A stretch of 64,000 nt of DNA from Hysterangium stoloniferum (lineage: Eukaryota; Basidiomycota; Agaricomycetes; Hysterangiales; Hysterangiaceae): positions 868,001-932,000 of the forward strand of contig WHVD01000001.1 of assembly GCA_015178975.1 (NCBI GenBank), read 5' to 3'. A program made the position numbers and the translations under genes. Shown piece after piece: positions 18,578-29,347 of the stretch. Each line of letters starts with the position of its first letter. Position 1 is the first letter of the stretch. Under the pieces are notes generated by a model. The model made no database searches, was not told the DNA's origin, and saw nothing but the letters and a program-made list of their open reading frames with translations.

Positions 18578-19613
18578 TGTCAGGAACTGGAAAACCCACC
18601 AGCCTCCGGGCCCCCGGACCCCATCCTACATGCTCCTGACCCTCTATATTGTATAGTTACAACCGGAGTTCCCGCCAGAGCCGCACATCAACTTGTTTAT
18701 GCCTGACTGTCTGTATGCACCCCACCCTATCTGTACCCAACTCTCTATACCCACTACTGGACAACCCACCAGGAACCGGGCTCCACCCTATATACACCCG
18801 ACTCTCTGTATCTCACGGACCAGTCACCGGACTCCTGGAACCCCTCTAACAGAGCATAGAACCCTGCTCTCATTATAGTCAAACAGTCTGTCATGTGTCT
18901 CATTTACCAGTCATTGGACTCCACCGGACTCCGAACTCCACCCTATATACACCTGACACTCTGTATCTCATGGACCAGTCATTGGACCCTGACTGGACTC
19001 CCCGGAACCCCTCTAACAGAACCCCATTCCCGTTATGGTCTAATGACCTGTCATGATTCATTCTCCACTCCCATTCCATTCTGTCCCTAATTCCCAGTTT
19101 AGTATTTACTTGTTTTGTTTTATGTCTAATAGTTCTGCCCCTCATTAATACCAGATTTGGTATTATTACATTTCAAAGTCTATATAAGTCTGCTACATTC
19201 ATGTACTTAGAATCCAGTTTCAATCTCGAACAAGTTTGACCCTCGAACAAGTTACACCCCTGATCCAGTCTCTAGTCCTCTTGTCTGTCTGCACACTCGA
19301 TTCCCAGACCTCCCACGGGAACTCCGGAATCTACATCTTCCTGTATGCATTCTGTCAACTCGAAATATGGACACCTGAATGAGTGTATGAGGGTGCAGCC
19401 TATAAGCTGAAGCCAAGTTTATCTCAGCCCGTACCATACATTTCTGGTAATTATTCTGATACCACCTTCCCTTGTACTAATAATCCCCAGAAACTCCCCC
19501 GGACTTATTACCTGGGGACTCCGTGGGACAATTCCCGGAAGCAAGCGTGTGTTCAGAATAATTACCAGAAACCTCTGTGGGGCTATCCGTGGAGTGTTGT
19601 TTGGAACTTAACA
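18578..19613 (+). mobile_element. Solo LTR with 5-bp target duplication GCTTG
   Basis: The sequence runs TGTCAGGAAC ... AACTTAACA and is flanked by GCTTG at 18,573-18,577 and 19,614-19,618. The host MITE sequence is restored when the LTR and one target copy are removed. It is 1,036 bp with no internal region. It carries the LTR hairpin motif (gcagcctataagctgaagcc) near 19,395, which sets its transcription sense as plus. Confidence 0.9.
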
Positions 19614-19770
19614 GCTTGTATACAAGAGAATACATCATAACTCAAAGATTAAGTCATAACCCAAATGATCTAGGTTAACCCAAATAATCTTGTGTGACTA
19701 TGTCATTTATGTGTATTTTAAAAGGGCATGCATATTTTAAAGATGAAATTTCAAGTAATTAAATATAAAC

Positions 19771-21188
19771 TGTTATGACTGTGTCGCAGCCCTATCGGTC
19801 CCCGAGGTTATCACCACCATTTGACAATTTCAAGTTACCGTTCAAATCATCACATCGGAAACCATTGGCCCCCGATGCTGACGTACACTTTCACGGTGAT
19901 CAAACTCCGTTTACGCCTACGTCACAATATAGGAGGATATCTGAAAACTATTAAGTATACCAAATTCTAATATACTCTAAAGGTCATTTAAACATCTGGG
20001 ATGTGATTCAAACATAATTTGGTTTTTAAAACTTTTTGAAAGTTTTAAACTCTCTCATACATTACAAACTAAAGAATCTTTCCGGACATGAGTAGACAAT
20101 AAAAAAAATTAGTAGTTTGAAACACTAATACTTTTAAAAAATAGATACCTTTAGATAGTCCATTCCATGCATATGTATATCATTGGCACCTCTAAATACA
20201 TATGTATTACTTCGGAATGGATCTGTTAATCTGAACAGATTTCTACTTGATTCAACATACCCAGAATATATAGGGGGTTTTACTTAATAAAGACAGCTGT
20301 GATATGAAAAATTTCCAATAATATTTTACATATTTTACATGGAAATAACTACATTTCAACTTTTAAAAAACAAAGTACTAATAAAAGTATTAGTAGGCAT
20401 CTGTAAAAGGAAGGAAATTATATACAATGGAATTTGTTAAATAACTATGGGTTGTATAAGATGTAATATGGAGAACTATTTCTGATGGTTATTTTTTGAT
20501 GATATAATTGTTTCAGAATAGATATCACTATTTAAAGATGGAGTTTTGTAAAAATAAGACTTTTATTAGTAAATATTTGAGATTATAGTAATTATAAACA
20601 CCCTCCATACTCGAACTATCTGGTTAAACTCTAATACGTCCCTTTTATTATGATGATCCGCTCTATCCTATGTTTCACATATGTCTATATATATTTGTAA
20701 CCCTCAAACTATTTCCTTTCTTCATAATTCCGCTCTGGGTTATTTCACGGCCTCCGAACTAATAGTAACTCCCATTCCTAGTCAAGTTTATTTGTCAATA
20801 CCGTGTTCCGCTCTTCTCCCAGTTAGTATTTTCTAGATGCCTGTTACTTGTATATGAACCCACTGTAGTTGTAGTTACTAGGCAATCAGAATATCGACTC
20901 AGAATACCCTCTTACGCCTCCAGAAGTCTCATACTAAGAATTCCATCTTCTGCCTTTGCGTGCGCTCACTCACTCTCAGTCCCTGACCCCTTGGCCCAAC
21001 ACTCGACTTAACCTTTGGTCCCAATCAGTATTACGCCGAAAGGAACTCATTAGGATTAGTCTTTGCTCATCCGAAATTTAAGGACACTCAATGGATATGT
21101 GTGGGGGTGCAGCACATAAGCTGAAGCCAAGTCCTTCCGATCGGTCCCTGTTGGCCAACTGATTTTAGTTAGTTTTCAGTTCTTAACA
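19771..21188 (+). mobile_element. Solo LTR with target duplication TAAAC, itself carrying MITE-2
   Basis: The sequence runs TGTTATGACTG ... CAGTTCTTAACA, with TAAAC at 19,766-19,770 and 21,189-21,193. A 675-bp MITE lies inside at 19,932. The LTR without the MITE resembles the LTR at 55,475-56,226 in reverse orientation. The hairpin motif (gcagcacataagctgaagcc) is near 21,110. Confidence 0.9.
19932..20606 (+). mobile_element. MITE-2 copy a inside a solo LTR
   Basis: Ends GGAGGATATCTG and AACACCCTCC, flanked on both sides by ATA (19,929-19,931 and 20,607-20,609). It is 675 bp, very AT-rich and non-coding. It is homologous in reverse orientation to 41,624-42,286. The LTR at 55,475-56,226 lacks this insert, which confirms the borders. 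Confidence 0.85.
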
Positions 21189-21294
21189 TAAACTCATAGA
21201 ATAACTTGTCATGGCCAGAGGAAGTAGTCTCACTTAAAAATATGAGGATTATTCAGTAAAATTTTGTATATTCAATAAAGTGTGACCATCCTCC

Positions 21295-22074
21295 TATATT
21301 AATTTTTAAACATATTTGGAACAAAATATAAAATGTATGCCACATTCTCCTTATATTATCAACTTAAGTCTTTGAAAATTATTTAAAACATTTTTAGCTT
21401 CTTCTCTATTTTCATAATTCTTTTGATTTTTTCCTTTATTATATTTACCTTTTATTTTACTTTGGCTAGGTTGTTTTCCAATACCTATAACAAAGAATTT
21501 TTTAACAAATGATTTCATAATTTCTATAATTTTTGAATTATGGAGGTTGCATTCACAAAATACTCATAATTAGTTATTAAATACACATGTTTTCATTTTA
21601 GTTCATTTGCTAATATTTCCTTAACAATTATACTGTATATCCTTTCTGATCTATTATATTAATTATGTAACTTTTAAAATTTGCAGTCCAATTATAATGA
21701 CAGTTAGAAACAATGAACAAAGAAATAACCAAGTAATCTCTTCCACCAACTAGAAGGCCTTAAAACTTCTTCAGCCACCTCTTCAACTGGATATTAATCA
21801 TATTCATCTATCCTTTTTCTGAAGGATATAAACACCTCAAAAGTGAGTTTATCTACAATAGCCATGTTATGGTGAGTAAAGGCTGCATTGTACATCTGGA
21901 TCATATTATCATATGACCTCAGAGGGATTGGTTCAAGCCCTACAAACTTGTAATGTCCCATTTCAGATAAGAATGGAAAGTCAATCTCATCTTGAAATTT
22001 GTATGGGGGACTTAATCCCAAATCATCATGATTGATGTAGTAGATTTTTTCCTTAGAACCATCAATTGGCATTT
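21295..22074. other. AT-rich segment between inverted MITE-1 copies, one weak ORF
   Basis: Very low GC. A minus-strand frame of 97 codons (22,087-21,794) begins inside MITE-1 copy b and matches nothing I know. I see no other feature. The segment is bounded on each side by the inner ends of two inverted MITE-1 copies. Confidence 0.4.
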
Positions 22075-22655
22075 GGAGGATGGTCACACTTTATTGAATA
22101 TACAAAATTTTACTGAATAATCCTCATATTTTCTAAGTGAGTCTATTCCTTCTGGCCATGACAACTTATTCTATGAGTTTATATTTAATTACCTGAAATT
22201 TCATCTTTAAAATATGCATGCCTTTTTAAAATACACACAAATGACATACTTACACAAGATTATTTGGGTTAACCTAGATTATTTGGGTTAAACAAGATTA
22301 TTTGGGTTAAACAAGATTATTTGGGTTATGACTTAATCTTTGGGTTATGATGTATTCTCTTGTATACAAGCAAACTTTCAAATATATTTCATATAATTTA
22401 AATTTAGTTGGTTTAGAGAGTTAACCAGAACTATCTGGGGTACCAATCCCCATTGTGCAATTTATTCCAAAAGAATAATCTACAGATGATTGTTTGACTA
22501 AATTTTGTCAGATATAGGATAAATATTAATATTTTTGCATTCTTCAGAGTGATACCTAATCAACTGAATTTGATTAAATATTAATTTTACAACAAACAAT
22601 ATAAATATATATACTTTAGTGGATAAATAATTTTTAAAGTTTTGGGTTATCCTCC
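22075..22655 (-). mobile_element. MITE-1 copy b (inverted)
   Basis: Reading the minus strand, it starts GGAGGATAACCC at 22,655 and ends CATCCTCC at 22,075. It aligns with 27,885-28,529 throughout, with fewer internal aacccaaa-type repeats and some divergence. Its outer end truncates the reverse transcriptase frame of the Ty3 element to the right, so it or an associated rearrangement broke that element. Confidence 0.85.
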
Positions 22656-23752
22656 TAAATCCGGGCATTCCATGGAGCATTGAGCAGATCAGATATAAGT
22701 GGAAGTGGATACTTATCCTTTTTGGTGACAGCATTGAGTCCTCTAAAATCAACACATAGTCTAAGGGATCCATCCTTTTTTCTGACAAACAGAACAGGTG
22801 CTCCAAAAGGAGACTTTGAGGGTCTGATAAAACCTATGAACAAATGTTCATCCAGGAAATCATGGATCGTGGAAAGTTCCATGGATGAGAGTGGGTAAAT
22901 ATGTCCTAGGGGTGGCTGGGCGCCATCTTCGAGATCAATTTTCAAGTTGTATTCTCTGTGGGGTGGAAGCCAGTCAGCTTTTCACTTGCTAAACACATCC
23001 GCGAAGTCATGATATTTCTCTGGGACATCTTCTAGGTCAGCAGCTTGCTCAGATGCAGATACCAGGGTTGAAAAACGTCCAGTTGCTTCATCCATTTTTA
23101 AGTTGATAGTGAACACCTGAGACCCATCCATTTTTGTAGCCCTAATAAAAGCTGCAGCATTAATCAGAGAAATGGACAGAGGTGCCGTGGGTTCCGGGGA
23201 AGCCATGGGTGCCGTAGGGATCACAGGAGTCCTTGAGACTGCAGGTGCTGGGAGGGCCATGGGTGCCATGGAGGCTGTGTCGGGTGCAGTTTCCTCAGCT
23301 GCCATGGGGGTCCAGAATGTTATACTGTTAGCTATCCATTCAATCGACGTATTGTAGCGGGTAAGCCAGTTGTGTCCAAGGACCACTGAGCAACTTGAGT
23401 CTAACTGGGTCACATAGAAAGTGACCAATTGAGATGTTCCACATGGGAAACAGATGGATAAATCACAATCTTGGGTGACAACTGAATTACTTGTGCCATC
23501 GAAGAGGTGGAGGCCGACGGGATTTATCAGATAAGTTGACAACAAATTTTCTTGCATGAATTTTGTATCTAAAAAACAATGAGTCGAGCTGGAATCTATA
23601 AGAGCTGAAAAATGAATTTTGGAATCATATTAGACATAAGTTTAATGAAAAATGAATCAGAATGCGAAAGAGTGGATGCATTGAGGCAGTAAACTCTTGA
23701 ATGCATGGAGAGGCAACACAACCCCCAACCCATGCAGAGTCTGCGGGGTTGC
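22656..23752 (-). pseudogene. Truncated Ty3 pol of element A: protease and start of RT
   Basis: This is the -1 frame relative to gag and begins with VSNPADSAWVGGCV after the gag stop. The protease site near 23,590 reads LIDSSSTH, where the related elements B1 and B2 have LIDSGSTH, so the catalytic DSG is altered. The VVLGHNWLTRYN text lies near 23,360. A Pro/Ala/Thr-rich linker and the RT N-terminus ([29 protein letters not shown] text, then LCVDFRGLN) follow to 22,656, where MITE-1 cuts the frame. RNase H and integrase are missing from the window. Confidence 0.8.
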
Positions 23753-24972
23753 TTACTCTTTTTTCAAGTTGGAAGCCGGTTTGTCCTTCAATGGGGTTTC
23801 CATGGAGGTCTTGGCTGTTCGACCCTTTGCAGAGTTTGCTTTTGCCAGCAGACATTCCGGGACTCAATGACCGGGTTTCCCGCACAAGAGACAGAGGTTA
23901 TTGTCCATATGACATTGTCTTTCCTGTGGGGTCAATTTGCCATTGGGTCCGAGTTTGCCTGTGAGGTCGGGTTTTCCAGCTTCCTTGCCAGACTGTTGAC
24001 CCTTATTGTTGTTGTTGTTGTTGTTAGAAGACTTTTTATTGTTCTTCTTATCAGATTGTGTGGAGTTTTGGTTGCTGGTTGACGAGTTGTTGTTGTTGGT
24101 TTTATTGGCCGTGGACTTGTTCACTTTGTCCGTGGAGGTCTCACGGGCAACTTCCGTGTGACGTTCCCAATAACGTGCATCCACGTTTTGAGCTTTGAGG
24201 TGCATACAGGACAGGGTTTTTGGCTTGCCATCTTCTCCTTTCGAGACTTCATCTTTAAGGTGGGATGGCAGACCGGCATAGAATTGGTGGTGGAGAGCGG
24301 GATCACCTCACTGACAATGAGCTGCAAGATTATTGAATTGGATGATGTAGTCCATGATGTGCTGTGTGTCCTTCATATGAAGATTTGTGAGACTGTTCTC
24401 GGCTTCTCCTGTCAGGTCATATGGGCCAAAGTTGGTTTCAAGCTCCTCAACAAAAGCATCCCAATCTTCGAGCCACAGTGGCTCTTCCTCGGAAAGCCCA
24501 CTAAAAGCCAGTTCGAACCATTTCAACACGGATCCCGACAAGTATGAAAGTGCGTAGTTGACTTTTCGGGAGTCCGTGGAGAATGTGGCAGATTGATCGC
24601 CGAAATTGAAGCGACATTGCATGAGGAAAGTAGAGAGTTTGTTTTGGTTGGAACCTGTGAAGGGTTCTGGAGCATTGACGTTTGACCGAGGGGGTTCCGG
24701 ATCTTTCTTTTTGCCTTTTCGGAGCATATGATTCATCAACCTTTCTAAAGTGATTGCTAAATACTCAGAGGTGGGATCTGAAAGCGGCGGTTGATCACTG
24801 GACAGAGGATTTTCAACACCTTTGCCCTTGTTGGGGCTTCTTCGATACAGGCTTCTTCCATGGCTTCCGATTGGTTCGCAAGTGTCTGGCTGGTATACAA
24901 AGTTAACGGGGAATGAAGAGTTGATGGTCCAGGTAATGATGCCTGTGCATGTGCTTTTCTTCTTGGTGGCAT
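23753..24972 (-). pseudogene. Ty3 gag of element A with CCHC zinc knuckle
   Basis: Capsid-like text (VNYALSYLSGSVLKWFE, WEDWDAFVEEL...NFGPYD) lies near 24,560-24,420. A poly-Asn/Ser linker (24,090-24,000) and the knuckle start CLLCGKPGH near 23,880 follow, and the frame ends at KKE-TAA (23,753-23,755). A TGA directly after the GH of the knuckle (probably from CGA) and a frameshift near 24,750 disable it. The structure matches gag of B1 and B2. Confidence 0.8.
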
Positions 24973-25008
24973 ATTGAAAACAATCTGCGAGTCTTAGTCA
25001 GAAAATAC

Positions 25009-25817
25009 TGTTAGGGTACGTACATGGCAGGTTTCCAGAGAAACCCGTGGGATATCCAGTAGGACTTGGCTTCAGCTTATAGGCTGCACCCTCGTGAGAT
25101 TGTGTCATCCAATTTCAGACAGGGGGACAGGAATCCCGGGGAGTCTGGGCAGGGTTCGTGGGTCAGGGGGTCGTAGGTCGGAGGTCGTGAGTCAAGATAG
25201 ATAAGAGAGATAGATGTGCCAGAGCCTGCGGGCTCCAACTAGTGTGAGTGGTGTGATTCAAGTAGGAGTTTTAGAGTGGAAAATGTATTAGATTACTGGG
25301 GGGAATCTAAGCCAATTTTCTGACTGGATTGTATGTACAACATCTGCCAGACTATATAGACCGTGGAATGAATGACATACCAAATCCAGTAATAATGAAA
25401 TGAAACTAGCAAAACATAAAATGGGAATAGTAAACACCAAATCTGGTGTTAGGAACAGGACAGAATGGAGTGGAGTCTGAACCATGACAAATCATAAACC
25501 ATAACGGGAAATGGAGCGGGAGCGGAGTCCGAACTGTGACAGGTCATTTGACTAAAATGGGAATGGGGCTCTGTTAGAGGGATGATGGGTTTTCTGAATG
25601 GGGTCCAGTGACTGATGTGTGGGATGAGGTCAGACATAGACAGGGATGGAGTCCTGTGGGTATTCTGGTGCTGATACACAATGTAACGAAGATGAATGTA
25701 GACAAGTCTGATGTATGGAGTCCGGCAGGAATTCCAGTAAACTGACAATGGGTGCGTATAGGGTGCGGGTGTGTATAAGTTAGTGCCCGGAGTCCAGTGG
25801 GAATTCCGGTCGTAACA
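25009..25817 (-). mobile_element. 5' LTR of Ty3 element A
   Basis: On the minus strand it starts TGTTACGACCGG (25,817) and ends CCCTAACA (25,009). It sits directly upstream of gag. The internal region starts GTATTTTCTGACTAAG, which is not a standard TGG-type primer binding site. The hairpin motif is at 25,064-25,092 and a second hairpin GGTTTC...GAAACC at 25,030-25,045. It is related to the solo LTR at 36,592-37,418. The 3' LTR is absent. Confidence 0.85.
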
Positions 25818-26489
25818 CCAATCTTCATTAAGAAAAGTCCAATGTTCTTTCATTAAATTCTGAAATTCTAAATAGAGGGCTTTTTCAAAAGATACTGTAG
25901 ACATGATGTAATAAAATTAGATTAAACAATTGAATATTTCATTTTTATGTGTCTGAAAGTATGTCTTCTTACAATATCCTTTCCCTTAAGTATCTACCAG
26001 AGGTTATATATTCATTCATATCCACTCTTAATATAACTATGTAAACAATAGATTTCTCCAAATAAGATCATCAATATCCCTATATTGGATAAATGACAAA
26101 AGAAGGTTTATGTATATCTTCATCAGGAATTTGTAAGATTTATGTCTCCTTTTAGGCCAATATCAATGTATCATAAATTGAATCTAATTTGATAATTATC
26201 TATATGTATAGGTCTATACATAGTCTGTCATGCATGTCTAATCTCGGTTGGGAAAGCATATTGCAAAATACTACTAAGGCTCTTCTCACAGACTTGTAGT
26301 ATTTTATACTATACTTTCTTTTCTTCTGAGTTATATGTGATTGAGAGTGATATTGGAGAAAGTGCTGTAAGCACTGATGCTTGATTCTCTTTTTTATGTC
26401 AAGAGAAGTGTGTTATACAACACTCCAGATCCATCACCTTTACCTCTCTTTTCTCTTGCTTTTTCAGCTCTCTTTCTATATTTTAATAT
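25818..26489. other. AT-rich intergenic stretch, no gene seen
   Basis: No supported ORF, LTR or inverted repeat could be identified. GC content drops clearly compared with the LTR to the left and leads into the AT-rich ORF pair at 26,490-27,372. Confidence 0.4.
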
Positions 26490-27179
26490 TCAATGTTCTA
26501 GATTATCATCTACATCCATAATATAGCCATCCTCATATTTAATAGTGCAATTATCTTTATCTATAATAATAGTGTAATTATGTTTATCTGTCATAATAAT
26601 ATGACCCTCAGTTGTAATAATAATCTCATCACCACCTTCATTTATAATAACATCACCATCTTCATCTATAGTAATATCATTATCTTCATCTGTATTAATA
26701 TCATTATCTTCATCCTTATCTTCATCCTTATCTTCATCCTTATTTTCATCCTTATTTTCTATAGTATTTATTTGTTTCTTTCCTTTATTCTTTGGGATCC
26801 AATTGGAACTCCAATTGAAACTCCAATTGAAACTTGATTTTGGCTTTATGTCATCATCTATAATATCTTCTACCTTAGTATCTGAAGATGTATTATTTTC
26901 ATTACTTTGTTTCTTTCCTTTATCTATAATAAAGTTATATCCACAATAAATTTCCTCTACATCAATAAAGTCATCCCTATACCTATAAATAGTAGATAAA
27001 GCTCTAGGATTACCATTGAAATTAAGTCTATATCCTTCTAAGTCAATTATACCTACATTATCTAGATCTAGAATAACAGAACCTTTTTGCTTCTTTATGA
27101 TAAATCCTCGGTTACCATAGTCTTTATTATGTTTTTTTTGATCATTTAGCTGTTGTTTTAAGGATTCTATTTCTTTCAT
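26490..27179 (-). CDS. Unrecognised Asp/Asn/Ile-rich protein (ORF2 of an AT-rich pair)
   Basis: 229 codons from the ATG at 27,179. The N-terminus has a Lys/Gln-rich helical stretch (MKEIESLKQQLNDQKKHNK). A central block (GFIIKKQKGSVILDLDNVG ... NPRALSTIYRYRDDFI) looks like a folded domain. The C-terminal half is a run of acidic repeats (KDEDKDED, NTDEDND). Codon use is strongly A/T-biased, unlike the ABC gene or the chromoviruses. I do not recognise the family. The 5-bp spacing from the upstream ORF suggests one transcript or one frameshifted gene. It may belong to a mobile element. No intron was evident. Confidence 0.4.
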   Translation of the reverse strand: MKEIESLKQQLNDQKKHNKDYGNRGFIIKKQKGSVILDLDNVGIIDLEGYRLNFNGNPRALSTIYRYRDDFIDVEEIYCGYNFIIDKGKKQSNENNTSSDTKVEDIIDDDIKPKSSFNWSFNWSSNWIPKNKGKKQINTIENKDENKDEDKDEDKDEDNDINTDEDNDITIDEDGDVIINEGGDEIIITTEGHIIMTDKHNYTIIIDKDNCTIKYEDGYIMDVDDNLEH

Positions 27180-27183
27180 TAGT

Positions 27184-27372
27184 TTACTCTCTCAATGATT
27201 TCATTATCCTGAAAACCCTTTTAGAAAACATTTCTGTCAGTTTTTCCTCCCTTTCAGCTTGTTCTTCTGCAAAGTTATTGAAGAATGATTCCATCCTCTT
27301 AAAAACAGTGTGTGCTTGCATTGTATAGTGATTACTATCATAGGGTCCACCATCATCTTGCTGCATGGACAT
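27184..27372 (-). CDS. Unrecognised small ORF upstream of 26,490-27,179
   Basis: 62 codons with a helical, charged C-terminal half (MESFFNNFAEEQAEREEKLTEM style). The stop TAA lies 4 bp before the ATG of the next ORF, in a different frame. The two could be halves of one coiled-coil protein broken by an indel, or a gag-like pair. The translated composition matches its neighbour. The function is unknown. Confidence 0.35.
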   Translation of the reverse strand: MSMQQDDGGPYDSNHYTMQAHTVFKRMESFFNNFAEEQAEREEKLTEMFSKRVFRIMKSLRE

Positions 27373-27621
27373 CGACAGATGAGCCAGCAGGGAAACCTGC
27401 TACCTCGCAGCACGACCTACATCAGCTTAGGTGATTGATGATCACAAGTTAAAGCCTCTACCTCCTGACAGGTGTACTGCCCAACCATATACTACCCACC
27501 ATTGGGTCTCAAGATTCTTGGAATTGCATTGTGTGCAAAGTCGGCACGAATTCATTATCTTATCACTCCCTTTGGACCAGGCTCAGTAGTAGACTCCTAA
27601 ACAGTAACTCTGGAAGGATGA

Positions 27622-27677
27622 AACGGTAGGGGTAGGGGTATCCCCCTGATGAGAGCTTTCATCAGCTCAAAACCGTT
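27622..27677 (+). ncRNA. Hammerhead-ribozyme-like fold, probably degenerate
   Basis: Read on the plus strand the parts fall in hammerhead order. Stem III 5' is AACGGU (27,622-27,627), the cleavage triplet is GUA (27,626-27,628), and stem I is a closed GGGG/CCCC hairpin (27,629-27,645). The core is CUGAUGA (27,646-27,652), stem II is GAGC/GCUC with an 8-nt loop (27,653-27,668), then AAAA (27,669-27,672), and stem III 3' is CCGUU (27,673-27,677). A15.1 pairs with U16.1 and five further stem III pairs are canonical. The one deviation is A in place of the catalytic G12, which should cripple cleavage. So this is a decayed or variant ribozyme, or coincidence. Confidence 0.4.
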
Positions 27678-27884
27678 ACAGTCCGTTTCTCCTAGCCACC
27701 CTCTACTCTAGCTGACAAAGTTCAATCTTCGGAGACAACTGATTGTGGCGATTGATAAGGTGGTGGTCTGCCCAGCGGTGCTCTGGTGGATGCTGGTGAC
27801 CAGGTGTCGCTATGGTCACCTTGCTAATTATTTGGTTGTCAAAAAATTCATTTTTATTTATTTGCAACCTTTTATCATCATCTA

Positions 27885-28529
27885 GGAGGATAACCCAAAA
27901 CTTTAAAAGTTATTTATCCAGTAAAGTGTATATATTTATATTGTTTGTTGTAAAATTAATATTTAAGCAAATTCAGCCTATCAGATGACATTCTGGAGAA
28001 TAAGGAAATATTAATATTTATCCTATATCTGACAAAATTTAGTCAAATAATCATCTGCTTTTGGAATAAATTGCAATGGGGATTGGTACCCCAGATAGTT
28101 CTGGTTAACTCTCTAAACCAACTAAATTTAAATTATATGAAATATATTTGAAAGTTTGCTTGCATACAAGAGAATACATCATAACCCAAAGATTAAGTCA
28201 TAACCCAAAGATTAAGTCATAACCCAAAGATTAAGTCATAACCCAAAGATTAAGTCATAACCCAAAGATTAAGTCATAACCCAAAGATTAAGTCATAACC
28301 CAAAGATTAAGTCATAACCCAAAGATTAAGTCATAACCCAAATAATCTTGTGTAACTATGTCATTTGTGTGTATTTTAAAAGGGCATGCATATTTTAAAG
28401 ATGAAATTTCAGGTAATTAAATATAAACTCATAGAATAAGTTGTCATGGCCAGAGGAAGTAGTCTCACTTAAAAATATGAGGATTATTCAGTAAAATTTT
28501 GTATATTCAATAAAGTGTGACCATCCTCC
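27885..28529 (+). mobile_element. MITE-1 copy c, uninterrupted reference copy
   Basis: 645 bp, GGAGGATAACCC ... GTGACCATCCTCC, with CTA on the left and TTA on the right. It is non-coding and defines the family: the same unit occurs split at 18,291-21,294 and inverted at 22,075-22,655. It sits in an old Ty3 remnant whose later part resumes at 29,348. Confidence 0.85.
28182..28334 (+). repeat. Eight tandem copies of a 19-bp unit inside MITE-1
   Basis: The unit cataacccaaagattaagt is repeated eight times almost without change and is followed by a variant with aataatc. Copy a has two related units. Copy b has a different expansion of gattatttgggttaa words. The array therefore expands and contracts between copies. 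Confidence 0.9.
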
Positions 28530-28564
28530 TTAGTAAGGGGCACCATGGCCCTTTGCTTAGAGAT

Positions 28565-29347
28565 TGTTAAGGAGTGGAGCTTATCAGAGGGTTTCTGGAG
28601 AAATATGCAGGAAAGCTAGTAGGACTTGGCTTCAGCTTATAGGCTGTGCCCTCACAAGATCATGTTGTCCAATTCCAGACAGGTGGATGGGAATCCTAGG
28701 GAGTCCAGGAGTAGTTGGTGGGTTAAGAGGTCAGAGGGTCAATTGTGGGAATCCCACAGAGGTCAAGGGGTTGGGTAGTAATGGGTCAGAGGTCAAGTGA
28801 TACATAGGTTGGAGCCATGGGCTCTGATGAGGTAATTAGTGGTGTGTTTCAAAGAGGGATAGAGCAGAAAATGTACTGAGATTACTGGGGGTAACCTAAG
28901 CTGATTTTCTGACTGGATTGTATGTACAACATCTGCCAGACTATATAGACTGTGGAATGTATGTTATACCAAATCCAGTAATAATGAAATCCAAACTAGT
29001 AATCATGAAACAAGATAAGTAAACACCAAATTAGGTGTTAGGAGTGGAATGGAATGGGGGCGGAGTGTGAAATGTGACAGGTTGTTAGACCATAATGGGA
29101 ATGGGTGGGAGCTGAGTCTGAAGTGTGACATGTCATTTGACCATAACAGGAACAGGGCTCAGTTAGAGAGCTGACAGGTTTTCCGAGTGGGGTCCAGTTG
29201 ACTGATGCATGGGACAGGGTTGGAGATAGACAGGTACAATGTGTGTGGGTCCTGGCGGGTATTCTGGTTAACTGATAACAAGTGTGTAAAGGGTGCGGGT
29301 GCCTATAGGATAGTGCCCAGAGTCCGGTGGGTTTTCCGGTCATAACA
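28565..29347 (-). mobile_element. Solo LTR with target duplication GAGAT
   Basis: On the minus strand TGTTATGACCGG (29,347) to CTCCTTAACA (28,565), flanked by GAGAT at 28,560-28,564 and 29,348-29,352. It carries the hairpin motif at 28,622-28,652. It belongs to the same family as the LTRs at 38,068-40,530 and 54,970-56,568. Confidence 0.9.

Larger units (their letters stand above)
18291..21294 (+). mobile_element. MITE-1 copy a, split by two nested solo LTRs
   Basis: Ends are GGAGAATAACCC and GTGACCATCCTCC, preceded by TTA. Removing the LTRs at 18,578-19,613 and 19,771-21,188 with one target copy each leaves three pieces (18,291-18,577, 19,619-19,770, 21,194-21,294). These align in order with the uninterrupted copy at 27,885-28,529. 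There is no coding capacity. The short GGAGGAT terminal inverted repeat and 3-bp flanks (TTA/CTA) suggest a PIF/Harbinger-type MITE. That assignment is inference. Confidence 0.85.

Noticed and set aside
18291-22655. A composite transposon made of the two inverted MITE-1 copies
   Set aside because: Outer flanks are TTA and TAA in the same reading, not a matching duplication, and the enclosed segment has no recognisable cargo.
25009-25817. Reading the LTRs as plus-strand units starting TGTTAAG/TGTTAGG
   Set aside because: The G-run polypurine tract, gag position and pol direction in B1, B2 and A show that the sense strand starts TGTTACGACC, and the other end is the 3' end.
26580-26837. Plus-strand Ile/Phe-rich ORF opposite the acidic repeats
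   Set aside because: It is the reverse complement of GAT/GAA-rich repeats and gives an artificial hydrophobic protein.
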